NCBI RefSeq assembly: GCF_943736985.1
Contig: NZ_CALSFS010000014.1
Location: forward strand, 1 to 64,000
DNA length: 64,000 nt
Source of the DNA: Clostridium sp. Marseille-Q2269
Lineage (GTDB): Bacteria; Bacillota; Clostridia; Clostridiales; Clostridiaceae
Direction: 5' to 3'
The position numbers and the translations under genes are program-made. The notes beneath the pieces were generated by a model. The model was not told the DNA's origin. It worked only from the letters and a program-made list of their open reading frames with translations, and did not search any database. Of this stretch, positions 8,352 through 17,224 are shown one piece after another. Every line of letters starts with the position of its first letter. Position 1 is the first letter of the stretch.

Positions 8352-9524
8352 TTATACTCTCGCTACTCCGCTTTTTCTAGCTGCATCTTTTATTGCTTCT
8401 GCTACATTATGGGCAACGACTCTATCTAGTGCATATGGAATTACATTGTCCTCATTTAAATCTTCATCTTTTATCATATTAGCTATTGCATATGCTGCTG
8501 CGATTTTCATTTCTTCATTAATTTCTGTTGCTCTAACATCTAATGCTCCTTTAAATATTCCTGGGAACGCAAGTACATTATTAACTTGGTTAGGGAAATC
8601 TGATCTTCCTGTTCCAATTACTCTAGCTCCTGCTTCTTTTGCCAAATCTGGCATTATTTCTGGAGTTGGATTTGCCATAGCAAATAATATAGAGTCATTG
8701 TTCATTGATTTCACCATATCTTGACTTACTATTCCTGGTGCTGAAACCCCTATAAATACATCTGCACCTACTAATGCATCAGCTAAAGTTCCTTTAAGAT
8801 TATCTGGATTTGTTACTTTTGCAAGTGCTTTTTTAGCATCATCCACATTTTCTATTCCGTCATAAAGAATACCAACCTTATCGCATACAATTAAATTTGC
8901 TACTCCTAAAGAAAGTAGTAATTTAGATATAGCAGTTCCAGCAGCTCCAGCACCATTTACAACAACTTTTATATTTTCTATTTTCTTATTAACTACCTTT
9001 AATCCATTTATTATTCCTGCCAAAACAACTATAGCGGTTCCATGCTGGTCATCATGAAATACAGGTATATCAAGTTCTTTCTTTAATTTTTCTTCTATTT
9101 CAAAGCATCTTGGTGCCCCAATATCTTCTAAATTAATTCCACCAAAACCTGGAGCTATAAGTTTTACAGTCTTTACTATCTCATCAACATCTTTTGTATC
9201 TAGACATATTGGAAATGCATCAACATCTGCAAATTCTTTAAATAAAAGAGCTTTTCCTTCCATAACTGGTAATCCAGCTTTAGGACCTATGTCACCTAAT
9301 CCTAACACTGCTGTTCCATCTGTAACTACTGCAACCATATTTCCTTTTGAAGTATATTTATACACATTCTCTTCATTTTCATGAATCTTTCTGCATGGTT
9401 CTGCAACTCCAGGAGTATAAGCTAAACTTAGATCGTCTCTTGTTTTAACTTCCATCTTTGATTTTATTTCTATTTTACCTCTATTATCTTCATGTAATTT
9501 TAAACTTTCTTCAAAATAATTCAT
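8352..9524 (-). CDS. NAD(P)-dependent malic enzyme
   Basis: 390 residues, the usual length of short bacterial malic enzymes, which oxidatively decarboxylate malate to pyruvate and CO2. Visible features are LAYTPGVAEPC (about 33-43), the catalytic Tyr/Lys region with GPKAGLPVMEGKALLFK (about 80-97), the metal-binding stretch HDDQHGTA (about 156-163) and the Rossmann motif VVNGAGAAG (about 188-196). It is the first gene of an operon with the KdgT-like carrier, consistent with import and use of malate to make pyruvate. A cre-like site lies just before the gene, suggesting CcpA repression in the presence of preferred sugars. Confidence 0.92.
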   Translation of the reverse strand: MNYFEESLKLHEDNRGKIEIKSKMEVKTRDDLSLAYTPGVAEPCRKIHENEENVYKYTSKGNMVAVVTDGTAVLGLGDIGPKAGLPVMEGKALLFKEFADVDAFPICLDTKDVDEIVKTVKLIAPGFGGINLEDIGAPRCFEIEEKLKKELDIPVFHDDQHGTAIVVLAGIINGLKVVNKKIENIKVVVNGAGAAGTAISKLLLSLGVANLIVCDKVGILYDGIENVDDAKKALAKVTNPDNLKGTLADALVGADVFIGVSAPGIVSQDMVKSMNNDSILFAMANPTPEIMPDLAKEAGARVIGTGRSDFPNQVNNVLAFPGIFKGALDVRATEINEEMKIAAAYAIANMIKDEDLNEDNVIPYALDRVVAHNVAEAIKDAARKSGVARV

Positions 9525-9558
9525 TTTTATATCATCCCTTCATTTTTTATATAAATGG

Positions 9559-9572
9559 TGTAACCGTTTCCT
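9559..9572 (-). promoter_or_regulatory. cre-like CcpA operator before the malic enzyme gene
   Basis: On the minus strand AGGAAACGGTTACA matches the cre consensus TGNNARCGNWWWCA at 13 of 14 positions (only the first differs). It lies 35 bases upstream of the start codon, a position suited to blocking transcription. The regulator gene is not in the window. Confidence 0.5.
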
Positions 9573-9825
9573 GTAGATAAATCATATCATCAACCTTAAA
9601 TTATTAAAATATTTTAAACTTTAAAAATATATTATGGTCATAAAAAATACTTTGTTATAGTTTTAACATCGTTTACATTGTTGTTATGTCTTATTATCCT
9701 TTCATAAATAAATGTTATTTTAAATTTGTCTTAATTTAAAAATTATAAAGTTAGATCTAAATGATTTACTCTAATGTTTTATTGAAAAGTACATTTGAAA
9801 TACATTTAAAAAACCCCAAAAAATC

Positions 9826-9925
9826 AGGACTGTGGCACTAAGAATAAATCCTACAATATATTGTCTTAACTTTAAACTTGTAAAACAATATATTGTGCTT
9901 AAATTCTTTAATGCCACAGTACCTT
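9826..9925 (+). repeat. palindromic dispersed repeat, copy 2
   Basis: AGGACTGTGGCACTAAGAAT begins a 100-base imperfect palindrome with an ACAATATATTGT core on each arm, ending GCCACAGTACC. It is clearly homologous to the reverse complement of 4751-4850. The C/G changes at the tips of the stem are matched on the other arm (TGTGGCA with TGCCACA here; CATAGT/ACTATG in copy 1), which suggests selection or gene conversion for pairing. It lies in the 9573-9978 gap, which otherwise contains no gene that I can see. Confidence 0.65.
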
Positions 9926-9978
9926 AATTTAATGAAACTTATATTTATTTAAATCTAAACATTAAGAAACTAATTTCA

Positions 9979-10461
9979 TTAGAAAGTTACAATCACACTT
10001 TCTTTTTCTTTAACTTCATTTCCTGTTTCTATAACCATATTAGGATAATCAGAATAATTAGTTATTACTAACATAGTATATGTTGAAAACCCTTTATTTT
10101 TAATTAATTCTTCATCAAACTTAATAAGATCTTGTCCTTCTTTTACCGAATCTCCTTCCTGTACAAAAACTTCAAAGCCTTCTCCATTCATAGAAACTGT
10201 ATCAATTCCAACGTGAATTAATGCTTCTACTCCATTTTGAAATTTAATTGCAATTGCATGTTTAGACTCCTCCATAACTACTGTAATTTCACCATCTGCT
10301 GGTGCTTTTACTATATTGGTAGTTGGAACAATTGCTAATCCATCTCCCATAATTTTTGATGAAAATACCTCATTTGGTACTTCATCAATTGGAATTAACT
10401 TTCCTGATAAGTACGCTTTTAATTTTAAATTTTTCTCTTTCTTTTTAAATAATGAAAACAT
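9979..10461 (-). CDS. PTS glucose-type EIIA component
   Basis: 160 residues, a stand-alone EIIA-Glc domain. The two active-site histidines are in ESKHAIAIKF (about residue 80) and LIHVGIDTV (about residue 95), the second being the phosphate acceptor. The family ending with GFEVFVQEGD and a valine-rich strand is present. It starts after TAGGAGG. It should pass phosphate from HPr to EIIB of a glucose/maltose-type permease, and the neighbouring EIICB, which lacks an EIIA domain, is the obvious partner. The gene may also take part in regulation, as Crr does elsewhere, but nothing here shows that. Confidence 0.92.
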   Translation of the reverse strand: MFSLFKKKEKNLKLKAYLSGKLIPIDEVPNEVFSSKIMGDGLAIVPTTNIVKAPADGEITVVMEESKHAIAIKFQNGVEALIHVGIDTVSMNGEGFEVFVQEGDSVKEGQDLIKFDEELIKNKGFSTYTMLVITNYSDYPNMVIETGNEVKEKESVIVTF

Positions 10462-10618
10462 ATTTGACCTCCTAGAATAGAATTTATACTATATAACAAA
10501 TAATAATATGATTTTTTTCTAATAATATTATTATATTTATTAATCCCTCCCATTTGTTGAAACATATAATTTATTTTGATATACTTATGTGAACTATAAA
10601 GAAAGGATTTGACGAAAA

Positions 10619-11030
10619 TTGTTAGATTGTATCGATAATAATATTTTAAATACATTAACTCAAAGTGAATTATCTGTACTTCAATATATCGATGGCCACT
10701 CAAATGAAGTACTTAATATGAGTATTCAAGAATTAAGTGAAAAAGTTTTTTTCTCAACTGCTACAATTTTACGTCTATGTAAAAAACTTAATCTTAGTGG
10801 ATTTTCTGAACTTAATTTACTTTAAAAAACAATATTTCTTCTAACAATTTGCTTAGATCCACAGCTGTTTCCACTAAAAAAGTAATAACGGATTTATACA
10901 GTGAAATTGAAAATACAGGCCGTCTTCTTGATACAAAAACATTAAATACTATTGCAGGTTATCTTTTAAGCGATAAAAAAATTCATTTATTCTCCTATGG
11001 GTTAACTAATATGGCCTTTGAGTATATGAG
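10619..11030 (+). pseudogene. RpiR-family transcription regulator, frameshifted and truncated
   Basis: The N-terminal HTH_6 domain (TTG start at 10619; ELSEKVFFSTATILRLCKKL) reads to a TAA at 10823-10825. Translation continues one frame back as LKNNISSNNLLRSTAV, then the start of the SIS domain (KKIHLFSYGL). This is a one-base loss. The SIS domain then stops abruptly at about 11030, where sequence of the convergent EIICB gene begins. The full family length is about 250-280 residues, so half is gone. RpiR proteins of this type (MalR/GlvR) control maltose PTS operons, so regulation of the neighbouring genes may be altered. Confidence 0.85.
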
Positions 11031-12480
11031 TTGAAGATGGCTTAACAATTCTCATACTACCAGTTTTCTTTAATAAGTCTTCATTTACTAATAACATGTC
11101 TTTAATATCTACTCTAAGCCTTGAGATACAATTATTAACTGCTACTATGTTGTCAATTCCACCTAATCTATTAATGATTTTAATAGCTAAATTAGTTTTT
11201 CCAGATGAAGCTTTAGACGAATCTTCTTCTTCAACATCTTCATTTACATCAATAGAAATATTCTTATTTGTGAAATACCACTTAAATACCATGTAATAAA
11301 TAACTGCAAATACTATACCTACTAATATTACAATATACCATCTTGATCCAGGTACTAAAACTCCATAAATCAAGAAATCAATAATTCCTCCACCAGTATT
11401 TCCAATTGCCACACCTAGTAAACTTAATATACCAAAGGAAATACCTCCCATTATAGCATGGAATAAGAATAGTTGTGGAGCAATAAACATAAATGAGAAT
11501 TCTAATGGTTCTGTAATACCTGACACAATAGATGCAGCAACTCCTGCAACCATTAAAGCCTTTACTTTAGGTTTCTTATTATCAGGGGATGTCTTATATA
11601 TAGCATAAGCTGCTGCTGGAAGTCCAAACATCATAAATGGCATTTTACCTTGTCCTAAAAAGGCTGTAAATTGTTTTAACTGAGAAATATCTACCTTATC
11701 AAAGAATTGAAGGAATATATTTAAACATCCTTCCACACCTTGATATACTCCACCTACAGATGTTGTACGGAATACACCATTTAAAACATGATGTAGTCCA
11801 GTAGGAATTAAAATTCTTTCTAAGAATCCAAACAAAAATACACCTGTATGTCCTAAACTTGCAATTAAGCTCCCTAAAGAATTTATTCCTGATGAAATTG
11901 GAACCCAAACAAATGGAATAACTTGTCCAAGAAGTGTCATAGCTCCTATAACTACAATGGCTACAAATCTCTTTCCACCATAAAAGGCAATAGCTATAGG
12001 GAAGTCAATTTTATAAAATTTATTATGAAGCATTGATGTTAATATACCTGTAAGGATACCTGCAAAAGCTCCCATTTCTATAGTTTTCTCAATTCCTAAA
12101 ATATTTGACATTTTAAGTGAAGCAAAGTTGAATGCTCCAGAATTAATAATAATTGATGCACTTAATAAAAATGTATAATATCCAATGAATCCTGCAAATG
12201 CTGCAATCTCTTTTTCTTCTTTTGCTAATCCAAAAGCAATACATATAGCAAATAATACTGGAATCATTCCAAAAACTGTAGCAGTAATCGTTTTAATCAA
12301 AGTTAAAACATATACAATTACTGAATTTTGTAAAAAAGGTAATGCTGCTTGAATTTGTGGTTTAAGTAGTGCAGAACTTAGACCTAATATTAAACCTGCA
12401 GCGGCTAAAGTAGCAATTGGTAACATTAAACTTCTACCTAGGGCAGAGAAAAAATCCATTATTCTATTTTTCTTGCTCAT
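11002..12480 (-). CDS. PTS maltose/glucose-type EIICB component, 3' truncated
   Basis: The ATG at 12478-12480 fits the AAGGAG site better than the one two codons upstream. The product has 492 residues: an EIIC domain (about 1-390, roughly ten membrane helices, GLPAAAYAIYKTS and GITEPLEFSFMF motifs) and an EIIB domain with the phospho-Cys in NNCISRLRVDIKD. In intact proteins the EIIB domain continues beyond KPSSTH for about 15-30 residues; here it switches to LKGHIS and stops, at the junction with the broken RpiR gene. The active Cys remains but domain stability may be reduced. It imports and phosphorylates an alpha-glucoside, feeding the GH4 enzyme encoded upstream. Confidence 0.85.
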   Translation of the reverse strand: MSKKNRIMDFFSALGRSLMLPIATLAAAGLILGLSSALLKPQIQAALPFLQNSVIVYVLTLIKTITATVFGMIPVLFAICIAFGLAKEEKEIAAFAGFIGYYTFLLSASIIINSGAFNFASLKMSNILGIEKTIEMGAFAGILTGILTSMLHNKFYKIDFPIAIAFYGGKRFVAIVVIGAMTLLGQVIPFVWVPISSGINSLGSLIASLGHTGVFLFGFLERILIPTGLHHVLNGVFRTTSVGGVYQGVEGCLNIFLQFFDKVDISQLKQFTAFLGQGKMPFMMFGLPAAAYAIYKTSPDNKKPKVKALMVAGVAASIVSGITEPLEFSFMFIAPQLFLFHAIMGGISFGILSLLGVAIGNTGGGIIDFLIYGVLVPGSRWYIVILVGIVFAVIYYMVFKWYFTNKNISIDVNEDVEEEDSSKASSGKTNLAIKIINRLGGIDNIVAVNNCISRLRVDIKDMLLVNEDLLKKTGSMRIVKPSSTHILKGHIS

Positions 12481-12578
12481 ACACATTCTCCTTTTTAATT
12501 AAACATTTGTAATATCTCAATATTCTAAAGCTTTTCAATCTATATAAATATGCATATTTTTCTAAAAATTTTAAATAT

Positions 12579-12621
12579 AATAAAGGTAATTAAAACTTAT
12601 TCATATTTAATTACCTTTATT
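12579..12621 (-). terminator. hairpin between the GH4 gene and the EIICB gene
   Basis: AATAAAGGTAATTAAA (12579-12594) pairs perfectly with TTTAATTACCTTTATT (12606-12621) over an 11-base loop. A T-rich stretch follows on the minus strand, so it should terminate or attenuate the GH4 transcript before EIICB. Confidence 0.6.
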
Positions 12622-12637
12622 AAAGTGTTATTATGCT

Positions 12638-13963
12638 CTACTTAAGTTCTGGCCAATATCCTTTGTTTTCTTCAATTAATGCATCCAATACTTTTCTAGC
12701 TTTCTTTCCATCATTTATTAATCTATTAATGGTAAAAGCTTGTAATGCTTTTGTATAGGATTTTTCATAATAAGCATCTATTAATAATTTTTCACAAGAC
12801 ACTTGATTTACCAATAATCCTAAATAAAATTGTGGAATATTACCAACTCTCATAGGCCTTGGTCCGTTAATGCCAAGTTCTGCAACTACTTCTACCATGG
12901 CATCATCTTGCATATTATTTATTGCTCCATTATTTTCTACAATAATTATATATCTTTTATTTTTATTGTAAGCAATGGATGCGGCAACTTCTATCATCAT
13001 CTCTGCATGGGCATCACTTTCAAGCTTTATAATTCCTTCTGTGGTTCCTGCATCAATTACTTTTCTACATTCAGTGAAAACACGGTTTTCTCTATGAGCC
13101 ATAACTTCATCAGCTCTTGTAAAGTTTGGATCAAGATGAGATGCCTTATAATCTGGATATAAGTAATATTGATCATAGGTATTGGGTAAATAATCTGGGA
13201 AATCATTCATAAGTGTTTGAACCATTCCATAAGTATCTAGCCAAGATTGATCTCTTTGCTCTGCATCTTGAGGTAAAAAACCTTTTTCTTTAATTAATTT
13301 TTTTAACTTAGGTAATAAATCTTCTCCTGTATTTTTATCATATATGTGTGTAAACCAACCATAGTGATTTAATCCAAAATATACTGGATCTAAAGTTTCC
13401 CAATCACAGCCTAACAAACGACTGCATGAGCGTACAACATTTTCAGGCTGATCACATATATTTAAAATCTTAGTATCATTAGGGAACTCTCTTCTTAATG
13501 CTTCTGCAACTATTGCTGCTGGGTTAGAATAATTAAGTATCCATGCATTTGGAGAATATTTTCTTATATCATAAATAGCTTTAATCATTTCTTTTGTAGA
13601 TCTTAATCCGTAAGCCATTCCACCTGCTCCACAAGTTTCTTGTCCTATAAGTCCCATACTTAAAGGAATGTGCTCATCTTTTGCTCTCATTTGTAAACCA
13701 CCAACACGCATTTGCATAAACACAAAATCCATATCCTTATAAGCTTCTTCAATATTAGTAGTATATTTAAAATCTAATCCTTCATAATTCTCTTTCATTA
13801 AGATTTGCCCAAACTCTCCAATTGGGTTTTGTCTTTCTGCATCTATATCAAATAATACCAATTTATTAAGAGGTAAATCATTCTTGCATCTACAAAAGGA
13901 TTTTAAAAATCCTGGTGTAAAAGTACTTCCGCCACCTACAATAACTACATTATATTTTTTCAT
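12638..13963 (-). CDS. malA: 6-phospho-alpha-glucosidase, glycoside hydrolase family 4
   Basis: The start chosen is ATG 13961-13963, preceded by TAGGAGTG at 7 bases; an in-frame ATG 12 codons earlier has no such site. The 441-residue product has the NAD-binding motif VVIVGGGSTFTPG (about 5-17), FMQMRVGG, the metal/substrate motif NYSNPAAIVAEA and CDQP. GH4 enzymes of the MalA/GlvA type use NAD+ and Mn2+ to cleave 6-phospho-alpha-glucosides such as maltose 6-phosphate. The nearby maltose-type EIICB and EIIA genes supply that substrate. The symbol is by family resemblance; other alpha-glucoside phosphates are possible. Confidence 0.88.
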   Translation of the reverse strand: MKKYNVVIVGGGSTFTPGFLKSFCRCKNDLPLNKLVLFDIDAERQNPIGEFGQILMKENYEGLDFKYTTNIEEAYKDMDFVFMQMRVGGLQMRAKDEHIPLSMGLIGQETCGAGGMAYGLRSTKEMIKAIYDIRKYSPNAWILNYSNPAAIVAEALRREFPNDTKILNICDQPENVVRSCSRLLGCDWETLDPVYFGLNHYGWFTHIYDKNTGEDLLPKLKKLIKEKGFLPQDAEQRDQSWLDTYGMVQTLMNDFPDYLPNTYDQYYLYPDYKASHLDPNFTRADEVMAHRENRVFTECRKVIDAGTTEGIIKLESDAHAEMMIEVAASIAYNKNKRYIIIVENNGAINNMQDDAMVEVVAELGINGPRPMRVGNIPQFYLGLLVNQVSCEKLLIDAYYEKSYTKALQAFTINRLINDGKKARKVLDALIEENKGYWPELK

Positions 13964-14281
13964 AATATTCACTCCTAATTCAGTTTTGATAATGGCCACT
14001 TATCTTTAATGATATTTTAAGTTTTTATTTAATTATTATCAATATATCTTAAAAGTATAGTTATGTATAATGACGTATGTAATTTGTTACTTTAAATGTT
14101 ATTTGTAACACTGGGCATTCTACTACATTTTTATATATTTCTTTATGTGAATCACTCTATTTTTATTAATATCTCTTTTTAACGAATACTAGCTAATAAA
14201 ATTAATTTATTAATGCTATTCTATAATGAATTATTAAATCATTTAATATATTTTTAAATTTTTCACTATATTATTGTCTAT

Positions 14282-14348
14282 AATTTAAACTAAATCATTC
14301 TCAATATTAAGTATGATTTTTTTATTTAAATTAATATTTAGTTTAAAT
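14282..14348. repeat. A/T-rich inverted repeat
   Basis: AATTTAAACTAAAT (14282-14295) pairs with ATTTAGTTTAAAT (14336-14348), partly extended inside. It abuts the GAACAG terminator hairpin. The surrounding 13964-14636 gap holds no intact gene: it contains this repeat, that terminator, and a decayed fragment at 14453-14555. Confidence 0.45.
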
Positions 14349-14388
14349 AAAAAAGAACAGTTTAGCATGAGCTCTAACTGTTCTTTTT
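14349..14388. terminator. bidirectional terminator
   Basis: AAAAAGAACAGTT (14349-14361) pairs with AACTGTTCTTTTT (14376-14388). A-tract and T-tract on either side make it usable in both directions. It probably ends the exonuclease transcript on the minus strand. Confidence 0.7.
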
Positions 14389-14452
14389 AATATAGTGACA
14401 ACCTACCATAAAAAGGTTTTATTACTTTTTTAGAAATTTCATTAATGTTTTA

Positions 14453-14555
14453 TTGTTATATAAAAATAATTTTAATACATGCTACATTATTTGAATCCGT
14501 ATTTTTACTTGTTTCACCTGTTGATTTATTTTAATCTGTATTTTTTTGTTCCACC
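14453..14555 (-). pseudogene. decayed copy of the 3' end of the repeat-protein gene
   Basis: TGTTATATAAAAATA at 14454 repeats the sequence found just after the stop of the 381-residue gene (15882), and the following TTTGAATCCGTATTTTTA and GTTTCACCTGTTGATTTATT match its internal Ser/Thr/Asn-repeat codons (about 16087-16144). The fragment has stops and lost bases, so it is a relic of a second copy or of a duplicated tail. The exonuclease gene now lies between the relic and the intact gene. Confidence 0.6.
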
Positions 14556-14636
14556 TAATGCTCATATTCTTGAATTAAATTAAAAATTCCTATCCACCTA
14601 AAGCCTTTTCTCTTTAACAAAATTTCTAAAAATTTA

Positions 14637-15566
14637 TTATTTTCCTTTGCATTTTTGTAGGAATGCATCTTCATTAAAAAATTTTATATTTTGTCCCCTT
14701 TTCTTTAAATCCACTGCCCTTTTAAGTTTATTGCTCATTTCTTCCCTATTCAAATCCTTTATATCTTTCGTATTGGTTACTATGCACGTTGTCTTCCTAG
14801 TTACGGAACTTCCAACAGTGCCACTAAGCTTTCTAACCAATATTATTGCTTCATCTCTTGTCATAGACACTAATCCGCCAGTAAATACAACAACCTCTTC
14901 TTTAAATGCAGTAAAGCTAAAATCTTCCGTTATGTTTTTATTTTTATTGGGGTTTTGTCTATTAGATCTTTTAAATATCCTTCCTTTAGTTGAAAATGGT
15001 TTGTATCCATCCTCATTTACATATCCTAGCGTTACTCCAATTAACTTTGATATTTCATTAATATCCTTTGAATTCAATTCTTCTGATATATTAAGTAAGA
15101 TATTACTACATGCCATTGCATCTTCCAAAGCATCATGATGTTGAAAGTCATATCCTAAAAACTTATTTACTGTATTCAATCTTGCATTATCAATATTACT
15201 ATAAAAATTTTTAGAAAGCTTCATTGTACATATATACTTAAAACTTGGAACTTTTATATTATAAAGTTCTAATGTATTTCTTAATACAGACATATCAAAA
15301 GAAGCATTATGAGCTATTACTAAATTATTCTCAAAATAATGTTTAATTTTCTCCCAAACTTTATCAAACTCCAATTCGTCTTGAACCATATGAGGCCTTA
15401 TTCCATGAATTCCAATATTTATTGGCATAAATCTCATTTCCTTAGGCTTTATCAAGTGATGTACTTTTTCTATAATCTTGCCATTTTCCACAACCACAAT
15501 TCCTATAGAGCATGGACTATTCCTTTTTTCATTTGCAGTTTCAAAATCTATAGCTACGAAATTCAT
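14637..15566 (-). CDS. DnaQ-like 3'-5' exonuclease with C-terminal BRCT domain
   Basis: 309 residues. The N-terminal exonuclease domain (about 1-165) has the DEDDh residues: Asp and Glu in VAIDFETA, Asp in HNASFDMSVL, and His/Asp in HHDALEDAMA. A linker with basic residues is followed by a BRCT domain (about 220-305) containing VVFTGGLVSMTRDEA and GTVGSSVTRKTTCIV, as in the C-terminus of DNA ligase. The combination is known in Firmicutes and suggests proofreading or repair on DNA, perhaps recruited by BRCT to breaks. The real role is not established here. It is transcribed alone, divergent from the ywbE-like gene. Confidence 0.88.
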   Translation of the reverse strand: MNFVAIDFETANEKRNSPCSIGIVVVENGKIIEKVHHLIKPKEMRFMPINIGIHGIRPHMVQDELEFDKVWEKIKHYFENNLVIAHNASFDMSVLRNTLELYNIKVPSFKYICTMKLSKNFYSNIDNARLNTVNKFLGYDFQHHDALEDAMACSNILLNISEELNSKDINEISKLIGVTLGYVNEDGYKPFSTKGRIFKRSNRQNPNKNKNITEDFSFTAFKEEVVVFTGGLVSMTRDEAIILVRKLSGTVGSSVTRKTTCIVTNTKDIKDLNREEMSNKLKRAVDLKKRGQNIKFFNEDAFLQKCKGK

Positions 15567-15649
15567 TTATCTTCCCCTACATTTATATTTGTTTACTATA
15601 ATTTCTTGTGATATTATTATAACATTGAATACAAAGGAGTACTAAATAT

Positions 15650-15844
15650 ATGGATGGTAAAAAGAGAGAAGATATTTATCCAGGAAGAATTGTAGATATT
15701 GTATTGAAGGAAGATCAACGTACTGGAAAATTGACAAGAGGAACCGTGAAAAATATACTTACAAATTCCAGCTTTCATCATAGGGGTATAAAAGTAAGAT
15801 TAAATGATGGTAGAATAGGAAGAGTTCAAATTATAATAAAATAG
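15650..15844 (+). CDS. ywbE: YwbE-family protein (DUF2196)
   Basis: A 64-residue protein matching the YwbE family throughout: DIYPGRIVDIVLKEDQRTGK, then LTRGTVKNILTNS, HHRGIKVRL and GRIGRVQII. The fold is expected to be a small beta-barrel resembling KOW or Hfq-like RNA-binding domains, but no function is firmly known. An AAGGAG site precedes the start. It is divergent from the exonuclease gene and ends in its own terminator. Confidence 0.85.
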   Translation: MDGKKREDIYPGRIVDIVLKEDQRTGKLTRGTVKNILTNSSFHHRGIKVRLNDGRIGRVQIIIK

Positions 15845-15849
15845 GTAAA

Positions 15850-15880
15850 ACCCATCACAACTCTGTGATGGGTACTTTAT
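15850..15880 (+). terminator. terminator of the ywbE-like gene
   Basis: ACCCATCACA with TGTGATGGGT (15850-15873), followed by a T-rich tract. A very similar hairpin occurs at 29055-29084. Confidence 0.8.
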
Positions 15881-15929
15881 TGTTATATAAAAATACTTTT
15901 CATATATACTACATAAATATATTACTACG

Positions 15930-17075
15930 TTACTTACTTGTATCTCCAGTTGTCTCACCTGTTGATGGTTTTACATCTGTACTTTTATTTGTTCCGTCTG
16001 TTGATGATTTTGTATCTGTACTTCCCGTTTTTCCACTTGTTGATTCATCTGGATTTGTATTTTTATTTTCTCCACTTGTTGATTTATTTGAATCTGTATT
16101 TTTATTTGTTTCACCTGTTGATTTATTTGAATCTGTATTTTTATTTGTTTCATCTGTTGATTTGTTTGAATCTACATTTGGGGTTGATCCATCTGTTGAT
16201 GATTTCGTATCCATATTTTCGTTTGTTCTATCTGTATTTTTAGTTTTTTCACCATTTGATGGTTTTACATCTGAGTTGTTAGTATCTCCATCAGATGATC
16301 CTTTTATATCAGAAGATTTTTTAGTACTATCAGTTTTTATATTAGGGGTCTGTGTATTAGTAGAGTTCCATTTGAAATAAAACTTTCCTAAAGCCCCAAT
16401 AACCACAACTAAAATAATGGATACAACGACTATCATTGCCTTTTTATTCTTACCAAGCTTATTATTGTTATGAATATTTTTTCCTCTTTGTTTATTTATT
16501 GTTTTTGAACTATATGCCACTTCATTATTAGCCCTTGTAAAATCACCTTTTTTATTAGAATCTACTGCTCGATTTTTTTTCATTATCTTTGCAATCATAT
16601 TATTTATATTAGAAAATATGGATAAAACTCCTTTTTGATCTGAAGAATGTACTTGTTTAAATTTTTCAGGTGATCTGATTATAACAGCAGGCTTATTATT
16701 CAATCCATATTCATTTTCTACATATAATGTAACAGAAAATTCATCATCATTACTTAAAAAAGGTATATTTACATCTAAAACATCATCTTCTATTGAAGAA
16801 TCGAATTTTAAACCCTTTGTTATTTTAGCATCCGTAATTTTTAAACTACTTTTTGGGCTTTGTACATGTAAAGTTATATCATGAATTATTTTATTTGATA
16901 TATTCTTAACAGTAACAATATATGCATGAATATTTTTGTTATTTATCTTTACAGGTATATTCTCTCCTATATTACATAGTAGTCTGGGTGCTAAATTTTT
17001 ATAATAATCTAACAGTAATCCAGATATAAATGATATTATTATGGTTATAATGGCAGTTTTAATAATATTTATCAT
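15930..17075 (-). CDS. membrane-anchored protein with Ser/Thr/Asn-rich repeat tail, unknown function
   Basis: 381 residues that I cannot assign to a named family. There is an N-terminal membrane helix (about 5-25) and a beta-rich domain (about 35-150, possibly Ig-like: IVTVKNISNKIIHDITLHVQ). A second helix, AMIVVVSIILVVVIGALG, lies at about 212-230. The last 150 residues are low complexity, built on units like ETNKNTDSNKST. The tail after the second helix would lie outside the cell if both termini face outward. It resembles a wall-spanning stalk, but there is no LPXTG signal. The repeat DNA is slippery and probably variable in unit number. A decayed tail copy lies at 14453. Confidence 0.75.
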   Translation of the reverse strand: MINIIKTAIITIIISFISGLLLDYYKNLAPRLLCNIGENIPVKINNKNIHAYIVTVKNISNKIIHDITLHVQSPKSSLKITDAKITKGLKFDSSIEDDVLDVNIPFLSNDDEFSVTLYVENEYGLNNKPAVIIRSPEKFKQVHSSDQKGVLSIFSNINNMIAKIMKKNRAVDSNKKGDFTRANNEVAYSSKTINKQRGKNIHNNNKLGKNKKAMIVVVSIILVVVIGALGKFYFKWNSTNTQTPNIKTDSTKKSSDIKGSSDGDTNNSDVKPSNGEKTKNTDRTNENMDTKSSTDGSTPNVDSNKSTDETNKNTDSNKSTGETNKNTDSNKSTSGENKNTNPDESTSGKTGSTDTKSSTDGTNKSTDVKPSTGETTGDTSK

Positions 17076-17224
17076 GTTACTCTTCGCTTCCCCATTCCTT
17101 ATATTATGTATTAAATTATAAGATACATAGATATTTGTGTCAAACTCAAAAAATTGGAATGGAAATTTCGGTGTCTTATATGGTTTTGTTATATTGAAAC
17201 TACCTACATCATTAATTTGTAATA

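Noticed and set aside
15938-16380. Long plus-strand frames opposite the repeat tail
   Set aside because: They are mirror frames of the Ser/Thr/Asn codon repeats, with no ribosome site and composition made by the repeats.
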